Shown here piece after piece: positions 25,835 through 33,950 of a stretch of DNA of 64,000 nucleotides. Numbering within the stretch: position 1 is the first letter of the stretch; each line of letters begins with the position of its first letter. Location: NCBI RefSeq assembly GCF_005239135.1, contig NZ_QKNX01000002.1, positions 558,001 through 622,000 on the forward strand. Direction: 5' to 3'. The DNA is from Natronomonas salsuginis. GTDB taxonomy: Archaea; Halobacteriota; Halobacteria; Halobacteriales; Haloarculaceae. Under the pieces are notes generated by a model, which made no database searches, had not been told where the DNA came from, and saw nothing but the letters and a program-made list of their open reading frames with translations. The translations under genes were made by a program, and so were the position numbers.

Positions 25835-26392
25835 ATGGACATCCAAACGGTGTTTCCGGAGATCGAAGCCATAGAGGATGATGCGCTCCGCTCGAGCGTC
25901 GCGGCGGCGTGGGCGACCGCTGCGGAAGACAACGGGATCGACATCGCGGATCTCGAAGCGGTGCCGTGGTTTCCGCCGGCCCAACGCGAGCTCGGGATCG
26001 CCGACGACGACGTGTTGCTCGTCGAACACGTTCGGGACGTGACCGCGTGTGCTGTCGGCCTCGCGGAATCGCTCACCGATCGGCGCTACGTCCCCAATAT
26101 CGACATGGACGTGATCGTCGCCGGGGCGCTCGTCCACGACGTCTCGAAACTCTACGAGTTTGATGGGATGGAGCGGACCGAGATCGGGCGACTACTCGGT
26201 CATCCGCATTTCGGCGTGTTGGTGACAGCCCGCGCCGACCTGCCGGTCGAGATGGCGCACATCGTGCTCTCGCACACGCCCCGAACGAACGTCGAGCCCG
26301 CGACGCTGGAAGCCGAACTCGTCCGTCGGGCCGACGAGGCGTCGGAGACGGCGATCAAAGCGAACGTGCTCACGGACCTTCGAGACGCATGA
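25835..26392 (+). CDS. HD-domain phosphohydrolase
   Basis: 185 residues. HD-superfamily metal ligands are visible: H of EHVRDVT (about 64), the V-H-D-V-S-K pair (about 100-105), H of GHPHFG and H of LSHTPR near residue 150. Such enzymes hydrolyse phosphomonoesters or nucleotides; the substrate is unknown. The gene overlaps the next one as ATGA, so both are translated together. 151 bases without a gene precede it. Confidence 0.82.
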   Translation: MDIQTVFPEIEAIEDDALRSSVAAAWATAAEDNGIDIADLEAVPWFPPAQRELGIADDDVLLVEHVRDVTACAVGLAESLTDRRYVPNIDMDVIVAGALVHDVSKLYEFDGMERTEIGRLLGHPHFGVLVTARADLPVEMAHIVLSHTPRTNVEPATLEAELVRRADEASETAIKANVLTDLRDA

Positions 26393-26769
26393 GAGACGAT
26401 GATTCGTCGAGCGGGGGGCTCGACGAACGACGGATCAAACTCGTCTGCTACGGATTGATCGTTTCGGGGCTCGGAACGCTCCTCGCGGCCACGGTCGTGT
26501 CCCGTCCACAACTGGCTGCTGCGCTCGGTCTCGGCGCGTTGGCGGTCGCCGCCCTCGTCTTCGAGCGAACGCGAGACGACGCGATGGGCGCCTCGATCGG
26601 GCTGTCGATCGGGGCGGCCGCCGCGCTGCTGTGGCCGACGCTCGGCGATGGCGGCTTCTACTTTCTCGGATCGATGTTGACCACTGCCGGCGCAGTCAAC
26701 GCCGTGTTGCTCCCGCGCTTTTATCGACTGGGCCAGCAGTTCGGCGCCGGCAGTCGTCCACCTAAATGA
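26389..26769 (+). CDS. Small membrane protein, four predicted helices
   Basis: 126 residues: a short polar N terminus, then about four hydrophobic helices (residues about 19-40, 43-58, 66-82, 88-106) and a short basic tail. It is coupled to the HD-domain gene by an ATGA overlap. I do not recognise the family. No charged catalytic motif is seen. Confidence 0.7.
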   Translation: MRDDDSSSGGLDERRIKLVCYGLIVSGLGTLLAATVVSRPQLAAALGLGALAVAALVFERTRDDAMGASIGLSIGAAAALLWPTLGDGGFYFLGSMLTTAGAVNAVLLPRFYRLGQQFGAGSRPPK

Positions 26770-26818
26770 GACGTGAGGTACTTTCAAGAGCCGTCGTAGC
26801 GAAGGGCTCGGGAGAGGG

Positions 26819-27964
26819 ATGAATATCGCAGATATCGCCACCGAGGAGTTCATTCAGGTGGACACCGACGAGCGGCTTGGCAAGGTTCGATCCATCTTCG
26901 AACGAGAGAACCCGAAGGGCATCGTAGTCACCGAAGGCGGTGCGTACGCCGGAATTCTCACCGAACGGCAGCTGATCCAGTCACACATCGCCGATGACGC
27001 GAAGGTGAACGTCCTCGCTCGAAACAACGTCCCCCGAGTGGAACGAGAGGCCAACATCCGCGATGTCGCTCGAATGCTCGTAGAGGGCGGCACGAAGGTT
27101 GCCCCCGTCTTCGAGGACGGCGATCTGTGGGGGATCGTCACCGAGGACGAGATCCTCGACGCGGTTCTCGACAATCTCGACGTCCTCACCGTCGAGCAGA
27201 TCTACACCGACAGCGTCGTCACCCTCGAAGAAGACGACCGACTCGGCAAGGTAATCAACTACCTGCGAGAGAACGACATTTCGCGCCTGCCGGTGGTCAA
27301 CGAGAACGGCCGGCTGAGCGGGATGGTGACGACCCACGACATCGCCGAGTTCGCCGTCCGAACGATGGAGCGCCAGCACAAGGGCGACCGCTCCGGAGAC
27401 ACGGATCGGATGCTCGATCTGCCCGTCTACGATCTTATGAACAGCCCCGTCGAGACGATCGGCCGGGAGGAGACGGTTTCAGCCGCCGTCGAGCGGATGT
27501 TCGACCACAATTACGCCGGCCTCGTCGTCACGCCCGACGACGACGAAACGATAGTAGCGGGCATCCTCACGAAGACCGACGTGCTCAGGGCGCTCACCTA
27601 CACCGAGGAGGAGAACATGGACGTCCAGATCACAAACATCGACCTCCTCGAGACGATCTCCCGCGAGGACATACAGGAGGCCATCACGGACGTGGCGGAC
27701 AAGTACCAGGCCATGCAGGTCCATCATGCCCACGTCCGGCTCACCGAACACAAAGAGCGGCTCCGCGGGACGCCACTGGTCTACTGTCAGATCCGCCTCC
27801 GAACGAACCACGGGCAGGTCGCCGGCTCCGGCGAGGGGTACGGCGCGGAGACCGCCTTCCACGTCGCGCTCGACAAACTCGAACGGAACGTCCTCGAACT
27901 GAAGGGGATCCGCGCGGACGAGCAGTACGAGGGACAGCTACTCAGAAAGCTCAACGAGTTGTGA
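26819..27964 (+). CDS. Four-CBS protein with C-terminal ribosome-hibernation-factor-like domain
   Basis: 381 residues. Four CBS domains are readable (about 1-58, 62-118, 125-187, 203-265), which bind adenosine nucleotides and sense energy state. From residue 267 (MDVQITNIDLLETI, then EAITDVADKYQAM) to about 364 the protein looks like an HPF/RaiA-type domain: beta-alpha-beta-beta-beta-alpha order with VHHAHVRLTEHKERLRG and a last helix AFHVALDKLERNVLELKG. HPF/RaiA proteins sit in the 30S decoding channel and silence ribosomes. I infer an energy-controlled ribosome-dormancy factor; CBS proteins have been reported on archaeal ribosomes. The nucleotide bound is unknown. Confidence 0.8.
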   Translation: MNIADIATEEFIQVDTDERLGKVRSIFERENPKGIVVTEGGAYAGILTERQLIQSHIADDAKVNVLARNNVPRVEREANIRDVARMLVEGGTKVAPVFEDGDLWGIVTEDEILDAVLDNLDVLTVEQIYTDSVVTLEEDDRLGKVINYLRENDISRLPVVNENGRLSGMVTTHDIAEFAVRTMERQHKGDRSGDTDRMLDLPVYDLMNSPVETIGREETVSAAVERMFDHNYAGLVVTPDDDETIVAGILTKTDVLRALTYTEEENMDVQITNIDLLETISREDIQEAITDVADKYQAMQVHHAHVRLTEHKERLRGTPLVYCQIRLRTNHGQVAGSGEGYGAETAFHVALDKLERNVLELKGIRADEQYEGQLLRKLNEL

Positions 27965-28015
27965 GGAATCGGTCACGTACTCAGCCGTCTTGTTTTCGCG
28001 TTCGAACGCGATCGA

Positions 28016-29371
28016 TCAGTCGTCCTCGGTCAACTGCTCGATGATGCCCGCCGGCATCCGCTCGCGCATCTCCTCGGGGATCGCATCGGGCGTCGTCGGT
28101 GGAGTTGCAGGGTCCGGATCGAAGGCGGGGCCGAAGAGCCGCAACGCCGTGTGGATCGTCGACCAGTCGTCCTTTTCGGCTGCGTCGCGGAGGCTCTGGG
28201 TGGGGGCCGACAGGAGCTGTCCCACGAGGGCGTCGGCCATCGATTCGAGGATCTCGCGCTCGGCCTCCGAGACGCCGTCGTCCGATTCGCCCTCTAACCG
28301 TGCGATCGCGGTCCGGAGCTCGCGGGCTTTGATCCGTTCGGCTCCCTCGTACATCGCGCCGATGACCTGGTCGGCGCGCTTTCGTTTGTACTGACTCAGG
28401 AGGTGCTTGAGCTCGTCGTCGATCATCGATTCGACGGCTTCGGCGGCCGCCTGCCGCTTCAGCTTCGTCTCGTCGGTGACGGTTTCGATCGTATCGAGGT
28501 CGTACACCGAGACGTGCGGCAGTGACTCCGCGTCGGGCTCGACGTCCCTCGGCTGGGCGATGTCGATGACGCACGTCTCCCCGGCGGTTTCGAGCGCGTC
28601 CGCCTCGACGACGTGCTCGGGGCTTGCGGTCGCCGAGACGACGATGTCGGCCTCGGCAGCGGCGACAGGGAGTGCGTCCAGCCTGACCGTCGAGGTTTCC
28701 GTGTCGAGCTGCCTTGCGAGATATTCGGCGCTCGACCGGGTCCGGTTCGCGATGATGAGTCTGGTGACCGGCTCATCGAGTACCTTCGCCGCGAGCGTCG
28801 CCATCTCCCCAGCTCCGACGACCAGCGCGGTCGCCTCGTCCAGCCCGTGTCGTGACTCGGCGAACCGTACCGCCGCCGAGCCGAGTGAGAGCGTCCCCTC
28901 GTTGATCGCCGTCTCGCTCCGCGCTCGCTCGCCGACGTGGAGCGCTTTCAACAGCGCGTCGTCCAGCGTCGGCCCAATCGCCCCGAGGCCGCGCGCGGTC
29001 TCGTAGGCGTCGCGGATCTGTCCGATGATCTGGTCTTCGCCCAACACGAGCGACTCGAGGCCGCAAGCGACCGACATGAGGTGTCTGAGGCTCGCCTCGT
29101 GATCGAGCGTTCTGGCGACGGTCGGATCGACGCCGTCGAGATACGTCGCGAGCGCGTCCCGTCCGGCCGCCGCGGTCTCGGCGACGACGTACGCCTCCGC
29201 GCGGTTGCACGTCTGGAGGACGAACGCCTCCGTAACGCCGGCTTGATCGTACAGCGCGCGGACGGCTTCCGCCGTCGAGTCGGCGGCGACGGTTTCGATC
29301 TGTTCGACACGCGCGTCGCTGTGTGAAACGCTAACGCCGGTAACGACTTCGGTTTCTGGTCCCTTGGTCAC
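28016..29371 (-). CDS. hemA: Glutamyl-tRNA reductase
   Basis: 451 residues. It reduces glutamyl-tRNA(Glu) to glutamate-1-semialdehyde with NADPH, the entry to tetrapyrroles. Catalytic Cys55 lies in VLQTCNRAEAY; the NADPH site VVGAGEMA is near residue 187 and NRTRSSAEYLA follows; the C-terminal helical dimerisation domain is present with an additional Pro/Asp-rich tail. Its ATG overlaps the sirC stop (ATGA), so translation is coupled. It is the last gene of the heme operon interrupted upstream by the TnpB element. Confidence 0.96.
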   Translation of the reverse strand: MTKGPETEVVTGVSVSHSDARVEQIETVAADSTAEAVRALYDQAGVTEAFVLQTCNRAEAYVVAETAAAGRDALATYLDGVDPTVARTLDHEASLRHLMSVACGLESLVLGEDQIIGQIRDAYETARGLGAIGPTLDDALLKALHVGERARSETAINEGTLSLGSAAVRFAESRHGLDEATALVVGAGEMATLAAKVLDEPVTRLIIANRTRSSAEYLARQLDTETSTVRLDALPVAAAEADIVVSATASPEHVVEADALETAGETCVIDIAQPRDVEPDAESLPHVSVYDLDTIETVTDETKLKRQAAAEAVESMIDDELKHLLSQYKRKRADQVIGAMYEGAERIKARELRTAIARLEGESDDGVSEAEREILESMADALVGQLLSAPTQSLRDAAEKDDWSTIHTALRLFGPAFDPDPATPPTTPDAIPEEMRERMPAGIIEQLTEDD

Positions 29372-30015
29372 GACTTCTCACCCAACGCCGAATCGACGAC
29401 GGCGTCTACTATCTGCCGAGGGTTAGACGCACCCGTACCTAAATCCTTCCAAACCCGTGACGATTGCACGACCGTCCGGACGGCGCGGCGGCGGCGGGCG
29501 GGATCGACGCCGCGGGCTTTCAACTCCTCGCGCACGTCCGCCGTTAGCTCGGCGAGTTCGCCCGCACCGTCGATTTCGCTCTGGATGCGCCGTCGAAGCT
29601 CCTTCGCGAGCGCGGGCGACGAACCGCCCGTCGAGATGGCCACGGACACGTCGCCGTCCCGCACCGTCGCCGGGACGACGACGCCGCCGGGGCCGCGCTC
29701 CTCGGAGTGATCGGCGCGGTTTATCAACGCTCCGCGCTCGCGAGCCTCGCGCTCGACGGCCGCGTTCACCGACGCGTCGTCCGTGGCGGCGACGGCGAGC
29801 ACCGGCTCGGTTCGCTCGAACCACGCCGCGACGCCGTCGTCGTCGGGTGCCGCGCGCACGAGGTCCGCGTCGCCGTAGTCGTCCGCGGCGAACTCGGGGC
29901 TCACGACGACGACCGCGGCCTCGCGCGCGAACCGTCTGGCCTTCCGCGCGCCAACCGGCCCGCCGCCGAACACCAACACCGTCTCGTCCGTGAAGTCGTG
30001 GTACAGCGGAATCAT
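29368..30015 (-). CDS. sirC: Precorrin-2 dehydrogenase (siroheme synthase family)
   Basis: 215 residues. It oxidises precorrin-2 to sirohydrochlorin with NAD+. The N-terminal Rossmann site FGGGPVGARKA (about 16-26) and the A-T-D-D-A-S-V-N segment with a candidate catalytic Asp are present; ISTGGSSPALAKELRRRI is the family's phosphate/substrate region. In the alternative heme route its product, after iron insertion, feeds the siroheme decarboxylase encoded upstream. Its start codon lies 7 bases from the end of the TnpB element, so its original promoter is now 1.5 kb away. Confidence 0.9.
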   Translation of the reverse strand: MIPLYHDFTDETVLVFGGGPVGARKARRFAREAAVVVVSPEFAADDYGDADLVRAAPDDDGVAAWFERTEPVLAVAATDDASVNAAVEREARERGALINRADHSEERGPGGVVVPATVRDGDVSVAISTGGSSPALAKELRRRIQSEIDGAGELAELTADVREELKARGVDPARRRRAVRTVVQSSRVWKDLGTGASNPRQIVDAVVDSALGEKS

Positions 30016-30082
30016 CTTTCACCAAGCAGGAAATCCCGCCGCTTGCGGCGGGGAGGACTGCGACACTTGACTGTCTGTCCAA

Positions 30083-30220
30083 CTACTGCGTTCTGTCGGT
30101 GTCGAGGCACTCTGCCCCTTCCAACAGCAATCCTTTCCACGTGTAGCCCCGCTCGTCTTTCAGTTCGGTTAGCCATTCGTGCTGTTCTTCGCTGACCTGT
30201 AGACGCACATCTTTGGGCAT
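30083..30220 (-). CDS. 45-residue TnpB-linked small protein
   Basis: Starts M-P-K-D-V-R-L-Q-V-S-E-E-Q-H-E-W and has a strand-helix-helix look (VRLQV, EEQHEWLTELKD, TWKGLLLEGAE), compatible with a minimal ribbon-helix-helix protein. I recall similar short genes divergent to tnpB in many haloarchaeal IS1341-type elements. A CATAAAAC element near 30246 lies 26-28 bases ahead of the ATG, so it is probably leaderless. It points toward sirC and hemA. Function unknown; a regulator of the element is plausible. Confidence 0.72.
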   Translation of the reverse strand: MPKDVRLQVSEEQHEWLTELKDERGYTWKGLLLEGAECLDTDRTQ

Positions 30221-30247
30221 GCATATTTGTTATCTTCTGTGCGTTTT

Positions 30248-31546
30248 ATGTGCTTCGGTTCCGTAGGAGTAGGGGGGACCGCCACCGCCACGAAAACGCT
30301 CGAAGCCACGCTCACGCCACCGACGGCGCACAAAGAGCGTCGGCTTCAGCGGACCGTGGCGACGTACCGCCACGCTCTCTCGGAGTCCTTCGACTCCGGC
30401 GCGGACACGCAGTCGGCGGTCAACGATGTCGTCACCGGCTACAACCTCACGTCCTACGCGAAGGACGCGCTCAAGAACTACATCCCGCAACTCCACCGGA
30501 CATACAACGCCGAGGAGTTGGACGAGGACCACCCCGTTCGATTCACGAACCGAGGGTGGCGTCTCGACCACTCCGAGGATCGAGAACACGAGTTCTGTTG
30601 GCGCGTTCCGCAGGCCGGGCGTGGCAACGCGTTCTGGATTCCGCTCCGCATCAACCCCGCACAACGCGAGTTGTGGGACGACCTGCGCGACGGCGGCGTG
30701 TCGGTCGGCGAGTTCCGACTGACCGAGAACCGCACCAACTGGGTACTCCACGTCACCGTTGAGTACGAGGTCGCGGAGCCAGAGGAGTCGAACGACCTGA
30801 CGCCGGTCGGCCTCGACATCGGTGAATCCAAACTCCTGACGGGCTGTGCCTGTCGGGACGGTACTCCGACCCAACCGATGCTGTTCGACGGCGGACGCGC
30901 CCGGCACCTCCGCAAAGAGATGTTCACGACCCTCCGCCGTCTCCAACAGCGAGACGCTGAGTGGCGCGTGGACGAACGATTCGACCAGAACGCTTTGACG
31001 GATATCGTGGAGAAGGCGTCCCGAGATGCCGTTGAGTACGCTCGGTCCTTCGAGAATCCGGTTATCGTCCTCGAAGATTTGTCGTACATCCGTGAACATC
31101 TCAACTACGGCAAGCGGCTGAACCGACGCCTCCACAACTGGGCGTTCGCGCGCCTCACCGGACGCATCGAAGATAAGGCTCGTGACGCTGGGATTCCGGT
31201 GCGATTCGTGAATCCGGCGTACACCAGTCAGACGTGTCACGCCTGCGGCCACCTCGGTTCGCGGTCGTCGCAAGCCGAGTTCCGATGCACGAACGCGGAG
31301 TGTTGGGTTTCGGAGTACCAAGCAGACATCAACGCGGCGGCCAACATCGCCGGCCACCTCAACCCGCGGGGAGAGAGCCTGTCGCTGAAACCGACGGGCG
31401 ATGACTCGCCTCGTGACGGGAGTGCTTGTGAGAGCACCACAGGACACCGCGAGCAGAGTCGGCAATCCCGACAGACGACGCTCGGGGACTTCAGTTCTGA
31501 AACCTCCGACGACGAGGCTTCCCTTGTAGGAAGCCCCGCCCTCTAG
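30248..31546 (+). CDS. tnpB: TnpB RNA-guided endonuclease
   Basis: 432 residues from the ATG at 30248. The RuvC-type catalytic triad is complete: D190 (VGLDIGES), E276 (IVLEDLSY) and D360 (QADINAA). A zinc ribbon has C330, C333, C347 and C352. The N-terminal half holds the RNA/DNA-binding region (TATKTLEATLTPP, then RRLQRTVATYRHAL). TnpB cuts DNA next to a short target-adjacent motif using an RNA made from the element's own right end, which favours retention of the element. The stop codon lies inside the last hairpin of the element, so the gene and its guide RNA overlap. The coding region looks intact. Confidence 0.93.
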   Translation: MCFGSVGVGGTATATKTLEATLTPPTAHKERRLQRTVATYRHALSESFDSGADTQSAVNDVVTGYNLTSYAKDALKNYIPQLHRTYNAEELDEDHPVRFTNRGWRLDHSEDREHEFCWRVPQAGRGNAFWIPLRINPAQRELWDDLRDGGVSVGEFRLTENRTNWVLHVTVEYEVAEPEESNDLTPVGLDIGESKLLTGCACRDGTPTQPMLFDGGRARHLRKEMFTTLRRLQQRDAEWRVDERFDQNALTDIVEKASRDAVEYARSFENPVIVLEDLSYIREHLNYGKRLNRRLHNWAFARLTGRIEDKARDAGIPVRFVNPAYTSQTCHACGHLGSRSSQAEFRCTNAECWVSEYQADINAAANIAGHLNPRGESLSLKPTGDDSPRDGSACESTTGHREQSRQSRQTTLGDFSSETSDDEASLVGSPAL

Positions 31547-31564
31547 CGCGGGCGAGGATGTCAC
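31500..31564 (+). ncRNA. Structured 3' end of the TnpB guide RNA (omega/reRNA)
   Basis: Two hairpins: GGCTTCC-cttgta-GGAAGCC (31516-31535) and CCGC...GCGG (about 31536-31551) followed by GCGAGGATGTCAC. In Halobacterium salinarum, IS1341-type genes produce sense-overlapping RNAs of this kind, and in TnpB systems they carry the guide just past the right end. The 5' end of the RNA is not determinable here. The guide would begin near 31565 and match the 3' end of ahbAB. Confidence 0.55.
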
Positions 31565-32622
31565 TCGTGCGTGTTGGCGTCGGCTCGCTCGTCGAGTCGG
31601 ATCCCCGTCTTCTTCAGAATCCGCGTCGAGAACAGCGAGTCCCAGTCGTCATCGCCGACGTCCCAGTGCTCGTCCATCTTCGCTTTGACCCGCCCGATCC
31701 GTCGGTCGCTCTCGGCCTCGCTCCGACCGTGCGTCATCGCGAAGAAGTTGTACGGCCAGACGCCCTCGTGTCGGGGGCGCTCGTAGCAGTGTGTGACGAA
31801 CTCCAAGCCGGCGACTTCGGGGCCGACGGCCCCGAGGAGGTCGTCGGGAACGTTCCAGACGGTCATCCCGTTCTCTGTGTAGCCGAGCGCGTAATGGTTC
31901 GGGACGACGCCGACGCGACGGACCTTGCCCTCCGCGTCGAACCGCTTTATCATTTCGACGACCCACTCGGTTTCGACGCCGAGCGCCTCGGCCACGTCGG
32001 CGTACGGCGTTTCGGTCACCGGCAGGCCACCCTGTATCTCGACGACGAGATCGCGCTCCTCGGGCGTCAGCGTGCCGCGGTCGGCCGGTTCGACTTCGGG
32101 GCCGAGTTCGGAGCAGTCGACGTCGCCCTCGGGAATCGGCCCGTCGAGCAGGAACTTCGCCTCGACGCGGAACTCCTGTCGTTTCGGCAGGTTGTACGTC
32201 TCCTGGCCGGTTTCGGCTTCGATCTCTTCCAGGACGCGATCGATGGCCCCGGCCTCGGCGACCGAGACGACGAACCACATGTTGAGATAGGGGTGTTCGC
32301 GCTCGTAGTTGTGGGCGACCTCGCGGTGGGCGTTCACCGCCTCCGCGATCTCCTCGAAGCGGTCCTCGGGCGCGTGCATGGCGACGAGCGTCGCGGCACC
32401 GCCGATCTCGGCGGCGTTTATCAGCGCGCCGAAGCGCGTCAGCACGCCGTCGTCGTCGAGGGTTTGGATCCGTCCGAGCAGTTCGTTCGCGGTGATCTCC
32501 ACGCCGCGCGCTCGAAGGGCCGCCGCGGCCGGTTCGAAGGGGTGCTCGACGACCGGAAAGCCTCCCTGATAGGCGTTGATGATCGCGCGGTCGATGCGGT
32601 CCAACCGGGCGGGTTCGCTCAT
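31561..32622 (-). CDS. ahbAB: Siroheme decarboxylase, fused AhbA-AhbB type
   Basis: 353 residues from the ATG at 32622; the frame runs on upstream but homology starts at M-S-E-P-A-R-L. It decarboxylates siroheme to didecarboxysiroheme in the archaeal alternative heme pathway. Two Lrp/AsnC-like halves are visible, each with an HTH-like segment (LDRIDRAIINAYQGGFPV and LTPEERDLVVEIQGGLPV); the C-terminal half has VGVVPNHYALGY and WPYNFFAMTHGRS typical of AhbB. Its stop codon is at the insertion point of the TnpB element, which separates it from sirC and hemA. Confidence 0.9.
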   Translation of the reverse strand: MSEPARLDRIDRAIINAYQGGFPVVEHPFEPAAAALRARGVEITANELLGRIQTLDDDGVLTRFGALINAAEIGGAATLVAMHAPEDRFEEIAEAVNAHREVAHNYEREHPYLNMWFVVSVAEAGAIDRVLEEIEAETGQETYNLPKRQEFRVEAKFLLDGPIPEGDVDCSELGPEVEPADRGTLTPEERDLVVEIQGGLPVTETPYADVAEALGVETEWVVEMIKRFDAEGKVRRVGVVPNHYALGYTENGMTVWNVPDDLLGAVGPEVAGLEFVTHCYERPRHEGVWPYNFFAMTHGRSEAESDRRIGRVKAKMDEHWDVGDDDWDSLFSTRILKKTGIRLDERADANTHE

Positions 32623-32767
32623 TGTCGACAAAAGGGGCGTCTCCGAAATAAGCCCCTCGCTCGGTCCCACGCGGACGAACATCTTCGAGTCGCCGCCGAG
32701 AGACACTGCGCGTGACGCTCCGCCTGACGAAGCTATTTACCGGTAGCAACCCTAAACGAGTTCGAAG

Positions 32768-33922
32768 ATGGAGCTTTTGCACACCGCCGTCGTTCCGGAG
32801 CACGCGCGCGAGATCAAACGCGAGGCGCGGGCGTTCGCCGCCGAACACATCGCGCCCAACGCCGCCGACCACTACGAGTCCGGCGAGTACCCCTGGAAGG
32901 TCCTCGAAGCCGGGATGGACGCCGGGCTCGTCGCCCAAGACATCGGCGAGGAGTACGGCGGACGCGGGCTCGACCTCCACCAGATCCTCGCGCTCGCCGA
33001 AGAGTTCTACCGCGCCGACGCGGGGATCGCGCTCACGCTCCAGCTCGCGAGCTTCGGGACGGCGATCGTCGAGGAGTACGGCGACGACGAACAGAAAGAG
33101 ACCTACCTCCGACCAGTCGCAGAGAACGAGCAGATCTCCGGACTCGCCGTCTCGGAGCCCGACACCGGCTCCGATCTCGCGGGGATGGAGACGACCGCCG
33201 AGAAAGAGGGCGACGAGTGGGTGCTGAACGGCGAGAAGTACTGGATCGGCAACGGCGTCGAGGCCGACTGGATCACCCTCTACGCGAAGACCGGCGACGA
33301 CCCGGACGACCGATACGGTAACTTCTCGATGTTCATCGTCCCGACCGATATCGACGGCTACGACGCCGAGCATATCCCCGAGAAGATGGGCTTTCGCGCC
33401 TCCAAACAGGCGCACATCGAGTTCAACGACGCGCGGATCCCCGAGGAGAACCTCATCGGCGTTGAGGGGGCCGGCTTCTACATGGTCGCGGAGTTCTTCA
33501 ACCACGGCCGGATCATCGTCGGCGGCCACGGCCTCGGCCTCGCCGCCGCGGCGATAGAGGAGGCCGCCGACTTCGTCCACGGTCGATCGGCGTTCGGTCG
33601 CCAGGTGAACGAGTTTCAGGCGGTCCAACACGACCTCGCGGACATGGTCACCGAGTTTCAGGCCGCCCGGACGCTCAACTGGCAGGCGGCCGACCGCGTC
33701 CTCGACAACGACAACGCGGGCCACTGGGCCGCGATGGCAAAAGTCAAATCGACCGAAACCGCGATGGAGTGCGCCGAACGGGGGATGCAACTACACGGCG
33801 GCCGGTCCGTCCTCGCCGAGAACCGCATCGCTCGCGTCTACCGGGATGTGCGCGTGCCGGTGATCTACGAGGGCGCGAACGAGATCCAGCGGAACCTGAT
33901 CTACGGGCAGGCGCAGTGGTAG
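32768..33922 (+). CDS. Acyl-CoA dehydrogenase
   Basis: 384 residues, standard length. It is an FAD enzyme that introduces the alpha-beta double bond into acyl-CoA and passes electrons to ETF. Signatures: SEPDTGSDLAGM in the middle domain, GRSAFGRQVNEFQAVQH and YEGANEIQRNLI at the C-terminal helical domain. Chain-length preference cannot be told. It is divergent from ahbAB with 145 bases between the starts; a TATA-like TATTTACC lies about 32 bases before the ATG. Confidence 0.92.
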   Translation: MELLHTAVVPEHAREIKREARAFAAEHIAPNAADHYESGEYPWKVLEAGMDAGLVAQDIGEEYGGRGLDLHQILALAEEFYRADAGIALTLQLASFGTAIVEEYGDDEQKETYLRPVAENEQISGLAVSEPDTGSDLAGMETTAEKEGDEWVLNGEKYWIGNGVEADWITLYAKTGDDPDDRYGNFSMFIVPTDIDGYDAEHIPEKMGFRASKQAHIEFNDARIPEENLIGVEGAGFYMVAEFFNHGRIIVGGHGLGLAAAAIEEAADFVHGRSAFGRQVNEFQAVQHDLADMVTEFQAARTLNWQAADRVLDNDNAGHWAAMAKVKSTETAMECAERGMQLHGGRSVLAENRIARVYRDVRVPVIYEGANEIQRNLIYGQAQW

Positions 33923-33950
33923 CCCCTCGCCGTCACTCTCTAGTTCGCTC

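Larger units (their letters stand above)
30023..31564. mobile_element. IS1341-type (IS200/IS605 superfamily) TnpB element
   Basis: About 1.54 kb with tnpB on the plus strand and a 45-codon gene on the minus strand; no tnpA, so it is non-autonomous. The left end carries a perfect hairpin, CCCGCCGC-tt-GCGGCGGG (30035-30052); the right end has two hairpins ending in GAGGATGTCAC. The left flank is TTTCAC, and TCAC is also at the right boundary. Deleting one copy rebuilds a joined ahbAB stop (TGA), a 3-base spacer and the sirC ATG. Boundaries are good to a few bases. Confidence 0.82.

Noticed and set aside
28016-28060. Truncated C terminus of HemA
   Set aside because: The C-terminal Pro/Asp-rich tail is extra rather than missing; all catalytic domains are complete.
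31649-33790. 713-codon minus-strand frame across ahbAB and the acyl-CoA dehydrogenase
   Set aside because: It is a different frame from AhbAB and antisense to the dehydrogenase; no motif found.
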